Shown: positions 1 through 7,851 of the stretch, in pieces
How positions within the stretch are numbered: the first letter of the stretch is position 1
Layout of the letters: the number at the start of each line of letters is the position of its first letter
Source of the DNA: an uncultured Eggerthella sp.
GTDB taxonomy: Bacteria; Actinomycetota; Coriobacteriia; Coriobacteriales; Eggerthellaceae
DNA length: 64,000 nt
Assembly (NCBI GenBank): GCA_905203045.1
Contig: CAJKUH010000003.1
Coordinates: 55,328 to 119,327 of the forward strand
Reading direction: 5' to 3'
Notes under the pieces: model-generated
The model's input: only the letters and a program-made list of their open reading frames with translations
Database searches by the model: none
What the model was told of the DNA's origin: nothing
Position numbers and translations under genes: made by a program

Positions 1-560
1 GCGTGCCCATGGCCGATGTTACGCCGCAGATGCGCAGTCGCGCCAAGGCGGTAAACTTCGGCATCGTGTACGGGCAGCAAGCCTATGGGCTTTCGCAGTC
101 GCTCAAGATCCCGTTCTACGAAGCGAAGGAAATGATCGACCGCTACTTCGAGGTGCATCCCGGTGTGCGTGCCTACTTGGACGAGGTGGTTGCCCAGGCC
201 CATAAGGATGGATATGCCACCACGTTGTTCGGGCGCCGTCGCTACATCCCCGAGCTGAAGGCAAAGAACGCCATGCAGCGCGGGTTCGGCGAGCGCACGG
301 CTATGAACCATCCTATGCAGGGCACTGCCGCCGATATCATCAAGCTTGCCATGCGCCAGGTGCAAGATGAATTGGTTGCCCGTGACCTCGGGGCGCGGTT
401 GCTCCTGCAGGTACACGACGAACTCGATCTTTCGGTGCCTGAAGCGGAAGTCGAAGAGGTGACCGAGCTTCTGACCAACGTGATGGAATCGGTGGTAGAG
501 CTTTCGGTGCCGCTTCTGGTTGATGTATCCGCCGGTGCCAACTGGGCCGAAGCTCATTAA
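1..560 (+). CDS. polA: DNA polymerase I, C-terminal fragment (cut by window edge)
   Basis: This is the last ~185 residues of the polymerase domain of family A DNA polymerase I, which fills gaps in repair and replaces RNA primers. The reading frame is open to the window edge, so the start lies outside; the GTG at position 3 is an internal codon. Motif B is visible as RSRAKAVNFGIVYG (O helix, dNTP binding) and motif C as LLLQVHDEL, which carries a catalytic Asp. The stop TAA is at 558-560 and a strong hairpin terminator follows at once. The neighbouring cyd genes converge on it, so the two units share that terminator. The family assignment is certain; nothing can be said about the 5'-3' or 3'-5' exonuclease domains. 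Confidence 0.97.
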   Translation, partial: VPMADVTPQMRSRAKAVNFGIVYGQQAYGLSQSLKIPFYEAKEMIDRYFEVHPGVRAYLDEVVAQAHKDGYATTLFGRRRYIPELKAKNAMQRGFGERTAMNHPMQGTAADIIKLAMRQVQDELVARDLGARLLLQVHDELDLSVPEAEVEEVTELLTNVMESVVELSVPLLVDVSAGANWAEAH

Positions 561-574
561 GGAAGCGCTTTTTC

Positions 575-615
575 AAAAGGCGTCCAAGGAAGCAAGTTCC
601 GTTGGACGCCTTTTT
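575..615. terminator. Bidirectional terminator between polA and cydC
   Basis: The arm AAAAGGCGTCCAA (575-587) pairs with TTGGACGCCTTTT (602-614) around a 14-nt loop. A T-run follows on the plus strand and an A-run precedes, so it can serve polA (plus) and the convergent cyd operon (minus). The last T overlaps the cydC stop codon. Confidence 0.9.
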
Positions 616-2393
616 TAGTCGATGCTCCCCCGATCAAGTGCCAGCAGGGTCTGGTAGTGGGTGCTGGTGCGCTCCAGCTTTTCAGGTGAGCCATCCAGCA
701 CAATTCGGCTGTTTTCCAAGAACAGGACGCGGTCCATGGCCTCCACGCCTTGCAGGTGATGGGTGATCAGGACAATGGTTTTGCTTGCCAGCACCTTGAG
801 CATCGTGTCGAGCACGCCCTGCTCGGTTTTGGGATCAAGGCTTACCGTGGGCTCGTCAAGGATAACGATGGGTGCGTCTTGCAAGAGGATGCGCGCCAGC
901 GCGATGCGGTGGCGTTCACCGCCCGAAAAGCGCAGCCCCGCTTCGTCAACCAGGGCATCCAGGCCGTCTGGCAGTTGTGCGAACAGCTTTTCGAGTCCTA
1001 CGCATTTCAGAGCCCCGATCAGCTCTTCATCGGTTGCGGTGGGGCGCGCGATAAGCAGATTGTTGCGGAGCGTGTCGTTGAACAGGTAGGTTTCCTGTTG
1101 GCATGCGCCGAACACCTGCGCTGCGCCTTCGCCTAATTCAGAGCAGGGGATGCCGCCAACGGCAACGCTGCCCGAGGTGGGGACGCAATCACCGCGCAGA
1201 AGGTGGGCGAGCGTGGTTTTCCCCGATCCGCTTTTCCCAAGCAACGCAACATGCTCTCCGGCAGAAAGGCGGAGGTTGACGTTGTCGATGATGGGGCTTT
1301 GCCCGGGGTAGGCAAAACTCGCGTCCGTTATCTCGATTACGGGGTTCTTTTTGGCAGCAGCTGCCTTCGTCGCTGTGCTTCCGCCTGTTTCCTCGTTGCC
1401 TTTGGCAGGCAAGGGGAGCTCATTTAACCTTTCGACGGAATCAAGGTACCCGCTTGCCTGCGTGGCTGCTGCAGGTACCGCGGCAAAAGTGTCTGTCAGG
1501 GGAAAGAAGCCCAGCACGAATGCCAGGATCCAATTTGCCTGCCCGCCTTGCTCGCCTCCGAAGGTAAGTGCTGCCCAACAGGCAAGGGCAACAATCGCGC
1601 AGGCAAATACCACGTGCTGCGCTAGGTCGCGCTTACGGTCGAAGGAATGTCCCTCGTTTTCAAGACGGTCGAGTTCTTTCTGGTTCGCTTCGCAGCTTGC
1701 AAGGAAATCTGCCTTTCTGCCTGAAAGCATCCAGTCGGTGACGCCCAGTATGTTGTCGGCGTAGACGGCGTATTGCGCGGTTGCCAGTTCTTTTGCCCGT
1801 TGCTGGCGCGTGCCATTTACGCTTACCGAAACCGCCGGCACAACGAACAGCTCAAGGGCAACGAAAACAAAGCATGCAAGGGCGGCGGTTCCCGAAAAGC
1901 AGCCGAACAAGATGCACAGCCCGATGCCGGCCGCCAATGCGATCACCGAAGGGAACACGCATCGCAGGTAGAGGTTCTGGATGTGCTCGATGTCTTCCGC
2001 TAAAAGCCCCAAGGCATCACCCAAGCGGTGGGTCGTGCGAAAGAACACGCCCTGCTCGTTAAAGGATTGGTACAGCTGCTTGCGCAGGCCCGAGGTGAAG
2101 CGCAGGACCCAGTCATGGCTTGCCAACCGTTCGCAATAACGGAGTATTGGTTTTCCCACGCCGAAAACGCGTACAAGCAGCAACGGCGTTCCCAGCATCA
2201 AAACGGAATAGGGCATTTCAGCAGAGCCGGCGATAAGCCAGCCGGAAGTGAACATGAGCCCTGCTGCGAAGAGCACCGTGCCGCAGCCCAGGGCCAACGC
2301 CAGCATCAGCGTTTTGGTGTAGCGGCCCAAGAAGGGCTTGATCCATGCGTCGCGCTTAACAAGGGAAAGCAGCTCGCTTGCTCTATTTGCCAT
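615..2393 (-). CDS. cydC: CydC-type ABC exporter subunit for cytochrome bd assembly
   Basis: This is one half of the heterodimeric CydDC ABC exporter, which moves thiols (cysteine, glutathione in E. coli) out of the cytoplasm and is needed for haem insertion into cytochrome bd. The 592-residue protein has an N-terminal six-helix membrane domain and a C-terminal nucleotide-binding domain. The CydC hallmark LRYCERLASHDWVLRF sits after the second helix. Walker A is LLGKSGSGKTTL, the signature is FSGGERHRIALAR and Walker B is PIVILDEPT. Its ATG overlaps the end of cydD by 11 nt, so the two are probably translationally coupled. It is the last gene of cydABDC. The C/D assignment rests on the RYxERLxSHD motif. 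Confidence 0.93.
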   Translation of the reverse strand: MANRASELLSLVKRDAWIKPFLGRYTKTLMLALALGCGTVLFAAGLMFTSGWLIAGSAEMPYSVLMLGTPLLLVRVFGVGKPILRYCERLASHDWVLRFTSGLRKQLYQSFNEQGVFFRTTHRLGDALGLLAEDIEHIQNLYLRCVFPSVIALAAGIGLCILFGCFSGTAALACFVFVALELFVVPAVSVSVNGTRQQRAKELATAQYAVYADNILGVTDWMLSGRKADFLASCEANQKELDRLENEGHSFDRKRDLAQHVVFACAIVALACWAALTFGGEQGGQANWILAFVLGFFPLTDTFAAVPAAATQASGYLDSVERLNELPLPAKGNEETGGSTATKAAAAKKNPVIEITDASFAYPGQSPIIDNVNLRLSAGEHVALLGKSGSGKTTLAHLLRGDCVPTSGSVAVGGIPCSELGEGAAQVFGACQQETYLFNDTLRNNLLIARPTATDEELIGALKCVGLEKLFAQLPDGLDALVDEAGLRFSGGERHRIALARILLQDAPIVILDEPTVSLDPKTEQGVLDTMLKVLASKTIVLITHHLQGVEAMDRVLFLENSRIVLDGSPEKLERTSTHYQTLLALDRGSID

Positions 2394-4188
2394 GGTTGCC
2401 CTCCTTTGCTGTGCGGTTCAAATAGTCGAACGCGTGAAGCCCGTTCAGCTCTTCAAGGGTCCCAAATGCCTTGATGCCCCCTTCGTCCAGGAGCAGGATC
2501 TTGTCCATTTCCGCCAGCCAATGCAAACGATGGGTGGCAAACAGCACCAGCTTTCCCTGCATTAAGGCGGTCATATGCTGCTTCAACTCCCATTCGGTTT
2601 CAATGTCAAGGTGAGCTGTTGGCTCGTCGAACACCAGAATGCGACAGGTACGATGCAGTGCTGCGCGCGCCAGGGCAACGCGCTGTGCTTGCCCGCCGCT
2701 GAGGCTTCGCCCGCCTTCTCCTACTACGGTTTCTATGCCATTGGGCAATTTCTCAACCAAATCGCAAAGGCCCACTGATTCAAGCGCTTTTGCAATTTCC
2801 TCGTTGGTTGCATCGGGCTGGTAGAACGTGAGGTTCTCTTGCAAGGTTGCGTTGAAGATGTGGGGGTTTTGCGGCAGGTAGGCTACCTGCTTTTGCCATT
2901 CGGGCACCGAAAGGGTGCTTGCTTCATGCCCGTTGATTGCGACGGTGCCGCTAGTGGGGCTGGTAACGCCTGCAAGCAGCTGGGCTAGCGTGCTTTTCCC
3001 GCATCCAGATGGTCCTACGATGCCGTAGTTTCCGGTGCCGTCAAACGTGAGGGAAATGTTCTGCAGGGCAGGTTTCCCTCGATTTCCCTCGTAGGAAAAG
3101 CCAAGATGGCGCAATTCCAAGGTGGAAGCGGGCTGCCACGGGCCAAAGCCGCAGGCTTGCCGTGGTGCGTCCTCAGCTTGGGAGTCGGTGGTTGGGTGCG
3201 GTTGTGCTACGGCCTTTTCCGCTTGATGCGCTCTGGTATTCCCCGGCTGGCCGCCCAGTACCTCGTAAACCTGGCTTAGGGCGTTTTTACCGTTGAGCGT
3301 TGCGTGGTGGTCGGATGCAAATTCGCGGATGGGGCGGAAGTAGTCGGGCATCATCACCAAAACGAACAGGGCGGGGAACAGAGACAGGGAACCGTCTACC
3401 AGCCTGAAGCCGAGCATGATGGCAACGGCGGCAAGCGAAATGGTTGAAAATGCATCGAGTACCGCGCCGGAAAGCGTTGCCGTGCGCAGGGTTTTCATGG
3501 TTGCTGTGCGGAAATGCTCGCTTGTCTCGTATACCTTGTCTGCCTGTTCGTTGCTGCGGCCGAAATACTTAAGCGTGTCAAGGCCTCGTACCGAATCGGT
3601 GAAGTGGTTGGCCAGCCGCTGGTATTCGCGATGCTGTTTGCCGGCTTGTGCTTGGGCAGTGCTGCCGATAAGCACCATTTGAAGAACGATGGCGGGAAAC
3701 ACCAATAAGGCGATGAGCGCCGAAACCCAATCTTGGGAAACGATTGCTGCAAGAAGGGCCACGGGCACTATCGCCAAGGCGATGGTGCGGGGCAGTGCCG
3801 TGCGCAGGTATTGGCTTATGTGCGCAATGCCTTCCAAGCACAGTGCCGTTGCCGCGCCAGTGCCCAGCTCTTGGGTGAGTTTCGTGCCTTCGTCGTAGAT
3901 CTGGCCCGTTAGGCGCCGGCGCAATTCGCCGCTTTGTTCCTTGGCGAAGCGGTCAAGGCGCTTTTCCTGGGAGACGGCCAGCGCTTGCTTGCCGATGAAG
4001 CACAGCGCAAATGCGAAGAGGTACGCCGCGGCACTTTCAAGGGGGTTGCCCTGCCAAAGCAGGGTAAGGGCCCAGGCGAGCGCGGCAGCTTGCGCCACCG
4101 TTAACGCTGCGGAAAGAAGGGAGGTGGCGACGCACAGCAAAACGATGCGCTTGGCGCCGGGAAACTTGAAGAGCCTTTTGTCGAACAT
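2383..4188 (-). CDS. cydD: CydD-type ABC exporter subunit for cytochrome bd assembly
   Basis: Partner half of the CydDC exporter, also an ABC half-transporter (membrane domain then ATPase). I start it at the ATG at 4188 (MFDKRLF) because an AAAGGAGG lies 6 nt upstream; the longer frame from 4215 has no such site. The product is 601 residues. The CydD-like stretch VRGLDTLKYFGRSNEQ and a following SEHFRTATMKTLR region lie in the membrane domain. Walker A is GPSGCGKSTL, the signature is LSGGQAQRVALAR and Walker B is ILVFDEPTAHLD. It follows cydB after a ~114-nt gap containing a hairpin that may reduce read-through from cydAB, a common way to make less exporter than oxidase. Confidence 0.92.
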   Translation of the reverse strand: MFDKRLFKFPGAKRIVLLCVATSLLSAALTVAQAAALAWALTLLWQGNPLESAAAYLFAFALCFIGKQALAVSQEKRLDRFAKEQSGELRRRLTGQIYDEGTKLTQELGTGAATALCLEGIAHISQYLRTALPRTIALAIVPVALLAAIVSQDWVSALIALLVFPAIVLQMVLIGSTAQAQAGKQHREYQRLANHFTDSVRGLDTLKYFGRSNEQADKVYETSEHFRTATMKTLRTATLSGAVLDAFSTISLAAVAIMLGFRLVDGSLSLFPALFVLVMMPDYFRPIREFASDHHATLNGKNALSQVYEVLGGQPGNTRAHQAEKAVAQPHPTTDSQAEDAPRQACGFGPWQPASTLELRHLGFSYEGNRGKPALQNISLTFDGTGNYGIVGPSGCGKSTLAQLLAGVTSPTSGTVAINGHEASTLSVPEWQKQVAYLPQNPHIFNATLQENLTFYQPDATNEEIAKALESVGLCDLVEKLPNGIETVVGEGGRSLSGGQAQRVALARAALHRTCRILVFDEPTAHLDIETEWELKQHMTALMQGKLVLFATHRLHWLAEMDKILLLDEGGIKAFGTLEELNGLHAFDYLNRTAKEGNHGK

Positions 4189-4256
4189 GCCAGCCTCCTT
4201 TCGTGCATCGGGCAATGGCTGTTAGGCGGCACTTTGCTTACTGTCTGCAAAAAACG

Positions 4257-4302
4257 AAACGGCGGCAAGCACCGGGTTGCGCCGGGCTTGCCGCCGTTTT
4301 TT
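4257..4302 (-). terminator. Terminator or attenuator between cydB and cydD
   Basis: AAACGGCGGCAAGC (4257-4270) pairs with GCTTGCCGCCGTTT (4286-4299), flanked by A- and T-runs on both sides. On the minus strand it follows the cydB stop directly. Because cydD starts only ~70 nt further on with no obvious promoter, partial termination that adjusts the oxidase to exporter ratio is likely (inference). Confidence 0.8.
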
Positions 4303-5325
4303 CTAGTACTCGCGAGCCTCCTCTTCGCTGATGCGCCCGCGGAAGGTGCGGTACACCAGCACGTGGTAGATAAGCACCAAGGGCAGGCCGATGCAGGTGA
4401 TGCCTGTCATCCAGGCAAGCGCCAGGTCGGAAGACGCCGCATTGGCGATGGTGATGCTGGTACCCGTGGTGGCAACGACCAAGGTGGGGAACATCGATGC
4501 GGCGAACAGCACCACCAGAAGCAAGGCAGAAGCACTGCTTGCCAGGAAGGGCATAAGGTCGCCCGAGTCGCTTTTCGAGCCGGCGAACAGGACGATTAGC
4601 GCTGCCACCACGCCCACGCAGGCAACCCAGCGCAACGCCTCAAGGGCAGGGTCGAAGGTTGGCGCAATGCCCACCAGGGCATACACGCTCACCAATGCGA
4701 ACAGAGCCAGCGTAATGCAGGCAAGGGGGCGGCGCAGCTTTGCCGCACGGGCCTGCAAATCGGAGGGCTTTTCGGCTTTGAGGGCAATCCAGGTTGCGCC
4801 TTGGGTGATGAACACCGAAAGCCCCAAAAGCCCGCAAAGCAAGGTAAACGGGGTGATAAGGCCCAGAAGGGGAATGCCCGCATAATCGCCGTTGGCGTCA
4901 AGCGGGATGCCGGCATACACGTTGCCGATAGCCACGCCGAACAGAAGCGCCGGCAGAAGCGATCCCGCGAAGAACAGCGCATCCCACACCTTGCCCCATT
5001 TTGGGTCGTGGGCGCGGTACTCAAGCGAAACGGCACGCACGATAAGGCCGAACAGTACCAGCATCACAGCCAGATAGAACCCGGAAAACGTGGTGGCGTA
5101 TGCCGGTGCGAATGCGGCGAACAGGGCACCGCCTGCGGTAAGCAGCCACACTTCGTTACCGTCCCACGTGGGGCCGATGGCGCGGCGCACCACGGCCTTT
5201 TCGGTGTCGTTCTTTGCGATGAAGGGCGAAAGGATGCCTGCACCCAAATCGAACCCATCAAGGATGAAATAGCCCGCGATAAGCAAAGCTATCAGGGCAA
5301 ACCAAAGAATCCCTAAGGTAGTCAT
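4303..5325 (-). CDS. cydB: Cytochrome bd ubiquinol oxidase subunit II
   Basis: Membrane subunit II of the bd-type quinol oxidase, which reduces O2 to water with electrons from quinol. The 340-residue protein has about eight to nine hydrophobic helices. It opens with the CydB-typical GYFILDGFDLGAGIL and continues with RRAIGPTWDGNEVWLLTAGG, both conserved in the family. Length is normal for CydB. It starts two nucleotides after the cydA stop, so both are made from one message. The short acidic C-terminus (SEEEAREY) is unremarkable. Confidence 0.97.
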   Translation of the reverse strand: MTTLGILWFALIALLIAGYFILDGFDLGAGILSPFIAKNDTEKAVVRRAIGPTWDGNEVWLLTAGGALFAAFAPAYATTFSGFYLAVMLVLFGLIVRAVSLEYRAHDPKWGKVWDALFFAGSLLPALLFGVAIGNVYAGIPLDANGDYAGIPLLGLITPFTLLCGLLGLSVFITQGATWIALKAEKPSDLQARAAKLRRPLACITLALFALVSVYALVGIAPTFDPALEALRWVACVGVVAALIVLFAGSKSDSGDLMPFLASSASALLLVVLFAASMFPTLVVATTGTSITIANAASSDLALAWMTGITCIGLPLVLIYHVLVYRTFRGRISEEEAREY

Positions 5326-5327
5326 GG

Positions 5328-6803
5328 CTACTCACCTGCCTTTCCGGTAAGGGCGGTTGCGTTCTTGCCGCCCTCTTCACCTGCATCTGCATTCTGCGCC
5401 TGCGCGCCATCGTCCTCTTCGATGCGCGGGCCAACTTTAATAAGGTGGCAGACGATGCGCGCCCAGCCGATTATCAAGAACAGGTAAATCAGAACGAATA
5501 GGGTAAGGGTAATGGCCAGCTCGGGCGAGGATACGGAAGCCGAAGAGGCGCTTTGCGTAAGCAGGCTCACGCCGTCGGGGCTGCTGGTGGCGGGGTATAC
5601 CACCCAGGGCTGACGGCCGATTTCCGCGGTGATCCAGCCTGCCTGAATGGCAACGAAGGGGAACAGCGGCGATACGATTGCCAGGTTCTGCAGCCAGCGC
5701 ATGCCCTTGATGCGGCCCTTTCGGAAGGTGAACACGAATGCCAGCAAGGTGGTAAGGGCAATGAGCCCGAACATGACAACCATCAGGTGATAGCTCTGGA
5801 ACACCGTGTTGACGGGGAGCTGCGAGACGGTTTCCTCAGTGAAGTCGGAGCCGTAAGTGCCGCTCTTTGCCAGGTCGTTCAGGCCGGGATATTCCTTGTC
5901 GAACGTGCCGGAGGCCAAAAACGAGGTGCCGCCGGGAATGGCCAGCGGTGCCACTACTTCTTGGCTCGCCTCGTCAACCCAGCCCACAGCGTAGAGCGGC
6001 ATGGCCTCGCCGTTGTAGGCGCCTTCCATCATGGCGAACTTGGTGGGCTGCTCGTCGGCGACGACGACGGCGGACTGATGGGCGAATGCCACCATGATGC
6101 AGGTGGTGGCAAGGGCAATGACCGAGGCAACGCGCACGGTTTTCATGGCGAACTCGGTGTGGCGCCCGTGCTTCAAGTACCATGCGCCGATGGCAAGCGC
6201 CATGAAAGCGCCCATGATCAGAAGGGCGTCAACCGTATGGAAGTAGCGCGGGGCGGTGGTTGCGTTGAAGGCTGCGTCAAGGAAATTGCTAAGCAGCGCT
6301 TGGGTTCCGTCGGCGGAAAGCTCGGCACCTGCCGGGGTTTGCATCCACGAGTTCGCGATGATGATCCACAATGCCGAAAGGCACGAACCCAGCCATACTA
6401 GCCAAGCCGATGCCAGGTAGAACTTCTTGCCTACTTTCTTGCGGCCGAACAGCAGTACGCCTAAGAACACCGATTCCAAGAAGAATGCCAAAAGCGCTTC
6501 GGCCGCCAGCGGGGCGCCGAAGATGTCGCCCACGAAACGGGCGTAATCGGCCCAGTTGGTACCGAACGAGAATTCCATGGTGATACCGGTAGCCACGCCA
6601 AGGGCGAAGGTCGCGGTAAACACCTTGATCCAAAAGCGCGATGCCGCGGCATCCTCGGCGCGTTGGCTTCGGTAGTATTTTGTTTCGAACACGGCAACGA
6701 TAAGGCCTAAGCCTATCGAAAGCGGGACGAAAACGTAGTGGTACATGGCGGTAAGCGCAAACTGGATGCGCGCCAAAAGTACCGGGTCGGTGAGGAATTC
6801 CAT
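5328..6803 (-). CDS. cydA: Cytochrome bd ubiquinol oxidase subunit I
   Basis: Catalytic subunit I of cytochrome bd oxidase, carrying haems b558, b595 and d and the quinol site. His22 in MYHYVFVPL matches the haem ligand near the N-terminus of CydA, and His189 in RYFHTVDAL matches the second. The quinol-oxidase signature GRQPW is present. I choose the ATG at 6803 because GGAGG lies 10 nt upstream; a GTG at 6809 would leave only 4 nt. That gives 491 residues. The C-terminus is charged and disordered-looking (EEDDGAQAQNADAGEEGG). As first gene of cydABDC, it is read from the AT-rich region upstream, divergent from rplU. In an anaerobe-like genome this enzyme probably scavenges O2. Confidence 0.97.
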   Translation of the reverse strand: MEFLTDPVLLARIQFALTAMYHYVFVPLSIGLGLIVAVFETKYYRSQRAEDAAASRFWIKVFTATFALGVATGITMEFSFGTNWADYARFVGDIFGAPLAAEALLAFFLESVFLGVLLFGRKKVGKKFYLASAWLVWLGSCLSALWIIIANSWMQTPAGAELSADGTQALLSNFLDAAFNATTAPRYFHTVDALLIMGAFMALAIGAWYLKHGRHTEFAMKTVRVASVIALATTCIMVAFAHQSAVVVADEQPTKFAMMEGAYNGEAMPLYAVGWVDEASQEVVAPLAIPGGTSFLASGTFDKEYPGLNDLAKSGTYGSDFTEETVSQLPVNTVFQSYHLMVVMFGLIALTTLLAFVFTFRKGRIKGMRWLQNLAIVSPLFPFVAIQAGWITAEIGRQPWVVYPATSSPDGVSLLTQSASSASVSSPELAITLTLFVLIYLFLIIGWARIVCHLIKVGPRIEEDDGAQAQNADAGEEGGKNATALTGKAGE

Positions 6804-6859
6804 TCGCACACCACCTCCAATCCTTAAGGCCCATGCGGGCCGAACTTCTACACAAAAGC

Positions 6860-6892
6860 ATCATATCATCGAAACAGCGTGTTCTAGGAACA
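6860..6892 (-). promoter_or_regulatory. Candidate cyd promoter with palindromic operator
   Basis: Reading the minus strand, a TATGAT -10-like box lies at 6865-6860. Just upstream of it is a 13-bp palindrome TGTTC-TAG-GAACA (6880-6892) in a markedly AT-rich stretch (6880-6930). The placement around a -35 region suggests an operator controlling cydA. No known regulator consensus could be assigned with confidence. Confidence 0.4.
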
Positions 6893-6995
6893 AATGTTAT
6901 AAAAATAGTAACAATTAAAGCTATAAAACAATGACCAGGCAAAATGTGTTACGCGAAGGCAATTGGCCCAGAGAAACCTTCTTGCCGCCTTCATT

Positions 6996-7016
6996 TTGTG
7001 AAGCCGTTCAACACAA
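6996..7016. promoter_or_regulatory. Rex-like imperfect inverted repeat in cydA/rplU gap
   Basis: TTGTGAA-GCCG-TTCAACACAA resembles the Rex redox-repressor site TTGTGAAnnnnTTCACAA, with one extra A in the right arm. Rex commonly controls cyd operons in Gram-positive bacteria. The site is ~190 bp from both divergent genes, which is far for direct repression. It is a candidate only. Confidence 0.3.
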
Positions 7017-7030
7017 AGGCAGTTTGTGCG

Positions 7031-7147
7031 CTGTTGCGGGGGAACTTTCTGGTATCATTCAACAGGTTGCACAAGAAGTGCAGCTCGGAATAAGTGCGAT
7101 GATACGCGGAGACGGTGCATACGTTGCAACGAAAGGCGCTTTCGTTG
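7031..7147 (+). promoter_or_regulatory. rplU-rpmA promoter and 5' leader with hairpin
   Basis: A weak promoter is CTGTTG (7031-7036), 16 nt, TATCAT (7053-7058). The ~145-nt leader before rplU carries a perfect 9-bp hairpin, CAACGAAAG-GCG-CTTTCGTTG (7127-7147), with no T-run after it. A long structured leader before L21/L27 suggests autoregulation by a ribosomal protein, as in other L21 leaders; I cannot match it to a known leader family by eye. The remaining cydA/rplU gap holds no gene I can support. Confidence 0.4.
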
Positions 7148-7206
7148 ACTTGCTACGGTCACGCTGATAAGCTATCGCCTTGCGTTTATTTCAAATAAGG
7201 AGAATT

Positions 7207-7512
7207 ATGTACGCTATTGTTAAGACTGGCGGCAAGCAGTACAAGGTTTCCACCGGCGACTGCCTGAACGTCGAAAAGCTCGAAGGTGAAGCTGGCACCA
7301 AGGTTGAACTCACCGCTATCGCAGTGGTTGACGGCGCCAAGGTTGTTGCCGATCCTGCAGAGGCTGCCAAGACCAAGGTTGAGGCTACCATTGTTGAGCA
7401 GTTCAAGGGCGAGAAGCAGCTCGTCTTCAAGTTCAAGAAGCGCAAGAACTACAAGAAGCTGCGCGGTCATCGTCAGCAGCTCACTCGTATTCAGATCACC
7501 AGCATCGCTTAA
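7207..7512 (+). CDS. rplU: 50S ribosomal protein L21
   Basis: Large-subunit ribosomal protein L21, which binds 23S rRNA. The start MYAIVKTGGKQYKV is the canonical N-terminus, with AAGGAG 4 nt before the ATG at 7207; an upstream in-frame start at 7180 would add residues not found in the family. The 101-residue length is normal. The C-terminus FKKRKNYKKLRGHRQQLT is the conserved RNA-binding part. rpmA follows after 17 nt. Confidence 0.97.
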   Translation: MYAIVKTGGKQYKVSTGDCLNVEKLEGEAGTKVELTAIAVVDGAKVVADPAEAAKTKVEATIVEQFKGEKQLVFKFKKRKNYKKLRGHRQQLTRIQITSIA

Positions 7513-7529
7513 GTAGAGGAGGAATACTA

Positions 7530-7781
7530 ATGGCACATAAGAAAGGTCAAGGTTCCATCCGCAACGGTCGCGATTCGAAGGCTAAGCGCCTTGGTTGCAA
7601 GCGCTTCGCTGGCGAATTCGTCGGTGCGGGCAACATCCTGGTTCGTCAGCGCGGCACTCACTTCCACCCCGGTGAGAACGTGGGTCGTGGCAAGGACGAC
7701 ACCCTGTTCGCTCTGTGCGAAGGTACGGTAGAATACACCAAGGGCGCACGCCGTAAGGTGCATGTCCGTCCTCAGGCATAA
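7530..7781 (+). CDS. rpmA: 50S ribosomal protein L27
   Basis: Large-subunit protein L27, whose flexible N-terminus reaches the peptidyl-transferase centre. MAHKKGQGSIRNGRDS starts directly with the mature form, so there is no Firmicutes-style N-terminal extension needing Prp protease. The central RQRGTHFHPGENVGRGKD is conserved. Length 83 residues is normal. A GGAGG lies just upstream of the ATG. It is cotranscribed with rplU and followed by a terminator before obg. Confidence 0.97.
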   Translation: MAHKKGQGSIRNGRDSKAKRLGCKRFAGEFVGAGNILVRQRGTHFHPGENVGRGKDDTLFALCEGTVEYTKGARRKVHVRPQA

Positions 7782-7803
7782 ATACCGCCTAATTTGGACT
7801 TCA

Positions 7804-7836
7804 AAGGCCCTCTGCATCGCAGGGGGTCTTTTCGTT
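7804..7836 (+). terminator. Terminator after rpmA
   Basis: GGCCCTCTGC pairs with GCAGGGGGTC around ATC (two G-U pairs), followed by TTTTCGTTT. It lies between rpmA and obg. obg starts soon after, so some read-through or an internal promoter is needed. Confidence 0.65.
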
Positions 7837-7851
7837 TAGAATTGAAGGATA

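Noticed and set aside
6931..7167. 78-codon plus-strand frame in the cydA/rplU gap
   Set aside because: Overlaps the candidate promoter and leader hairpin of rplU and shows no protein-like pattern or ribosome-binding site.
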